From the NCBI GenBank assembly GCA_002710015.1, contig PAOW01000019.1, positions 7,015 to 67,732 of the forward strand: a stretch of 60,718 nt of DNA, read 5' to 3'. The DNA is from Methanobacteriota archaeon (GTDB lineage Archaea > Thermoplasmatota > Poseidoniia > Poseidoniales > Poseidoniaceae). Made by a program: the position numbers and the translations under genes. How positions within the stretch are numbered: the stretch's first letter is position 1; every line of letters starts with the position of its first letter. The notes beneath the pieces were generated by a model that did no database searches, was not told the DNA's origin, and worked only from the letters and a program-made list of their open reading frames with translations. Positions 60,503 to 60,718 of this stretch are shown here, one piece after another.

Positions 60503-60718
60503 TTACTCGAAATGAAGTAAAACCTTGCCAGTGTTCTTTCGATTATGTATGTGGTGATGTGCTTTAGCGACATCTTTTGCAGGCCATACTGAATCGATTA
60601 CTGGCTTTAGATGGCCTTTGGAAATACCTTCCATTATTCTCGCTAACTGGCCTCTAATAGCATCTTCATCCTTCCATGTTCCCATGTGTACTCCAAACAC
60701 ACCCCGATTCCTATTCAT
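60503..60718 (-). CDS. Zinc-type alcohol dehydrogenase/quinone oxidoreductase family, C-terminal part
   Basis: The frame is open to the window edge at 60718; the visible 71 residues are the C-terminal end of a medium-chain dehydrogenase: FGVHMGTWKDEDAIRGQL, then GHLKPVIDSVWPAKDVAKAHHHI and GKVLLHF. The ATG at the edge is unlikely to be the true start because the conserved GSxMGT-like segment lies so near it, so the gene continues outside the window. Substrate unknown. Confidence 0.82.
   Translation of the reverse strand: MNRNRGVFGVHMGTWKDEDAIRGQLARIMEGISKGHLKPVIDSVWPAKDVAKAHHHIHNRKNTGKVLLHFE

Noticed and set aside
1-60718. CRISPR array, prophage, IS element or integron
   Set aside because: No regular spaced repeats, transposase, integrase or phage structural genes were seen.

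Overview
This window looks like chromosomal DNA of a planktonic euryarchaeote, most likely Marine Group II (Poseidoniales). The information-processing genes are archaeal: RNA polymerase subunit L, archaeal TruD, aEF1B, an OB-fold ssDNA-binding protein, the termination factor FttA/aCPSF1, a 20S proteasome beta subunit, SepF, archaeal AsnRS and TrpRS, ZPR1 and an RNase P RNA. They are mixed with genes usually seen in bacteria (ThyA-FolA, a PlsC acyltransferase, RibA, SelO, VKOR) and with very large secreted or surface proteins (PKD, Kelch, CARDB-like, an M9-type collagenase lipoprotein) plus an archaeosortase. That mixture fits the Marine Group II lifestyle. The lineage call is an inference from gene content, not from a marker phylogeny. 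The DNA is AT-rich and densely packed, with many 4-nt ATGA overlaps. I see no prophage, IS element or CRISPR.

Layout. 1-6.7 kb: a truncated unknown gene, a LON-domain protein, a PKD protein, CutA, SelO, then a minus-strand redox/flavin run (TusA, RibA, OsmC, FMN reductase, unknown). 6.7-10.6 kb: archaeosortase, DEAD-box helicase, a small protein, a HEAT-repeat protein. 10.7-18.3 kb: a giant Kelch surface protein with a DUF2240-like gene, then an RND/MMPL transporter. 18.4-22.7 kb: RpoL, TruD, aEF1B, zinc ribbon, OB-fold protein, RlmE and a secreted thioredoxin-like protein. 22.8-25.9 kb: a translationally coupled envelope redox operon (TlpA-like, VKOR, His-rich anchored protein) behind a sugar epimerase. 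26-31 kb: a small conserved protein, a GT2 glycosyltransferase, a second RND/MMPL protein, a membrane protein and the RNase P RNA (minus strand). 31-37.7 kb: a 1602-aa surface protein, RpiA, tRNA-Lys(CUU), carbamate kinase. 37.9-44.3 kb: AsnRS, an FAD oxidoreductase, a HAD phosphatase, a degenerate GT2-like protein, a thioredoxin-like lipoprotein, an active GT2, a parvulin and tRNA-Pro(UGG). 44.3-50.9 kb: zinc-ribbon protein, a pyruvoyl-decarboxylase-like protein without its self-cleavage serine, ZPR1, SepF, proteasome beta, FttA and TrpRS. 50.9-60.7 kb: an anchored surface protein, PlsC, ThyA, FolA, LemA, a 473-nt non-coding gap, the M9-like lipoprotein, a Pro/Met-repeat membrane protein and a truncated zinc-type dehydrogenase.

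How the genes work together: three themes recur. The first is core archaeal information processing. The second is building and oxidatively folding a protein-rich cell surface (thiol proteins, VKOR, parvulin, archaeosortase, glycosyltransferases, RND proteins). The third is metabolism of bacterial type (thymidylate/folate, flavin, phospholipid acylation). The items most worth a second look are the degenerate pyruvoyl-decarboxylase homologue, the overlapping alternative hairpins before the FttA gene, the RNase P gene that runs into a convergent coding gene, the folded element abutting cutA, and the coupled disulfide operon.
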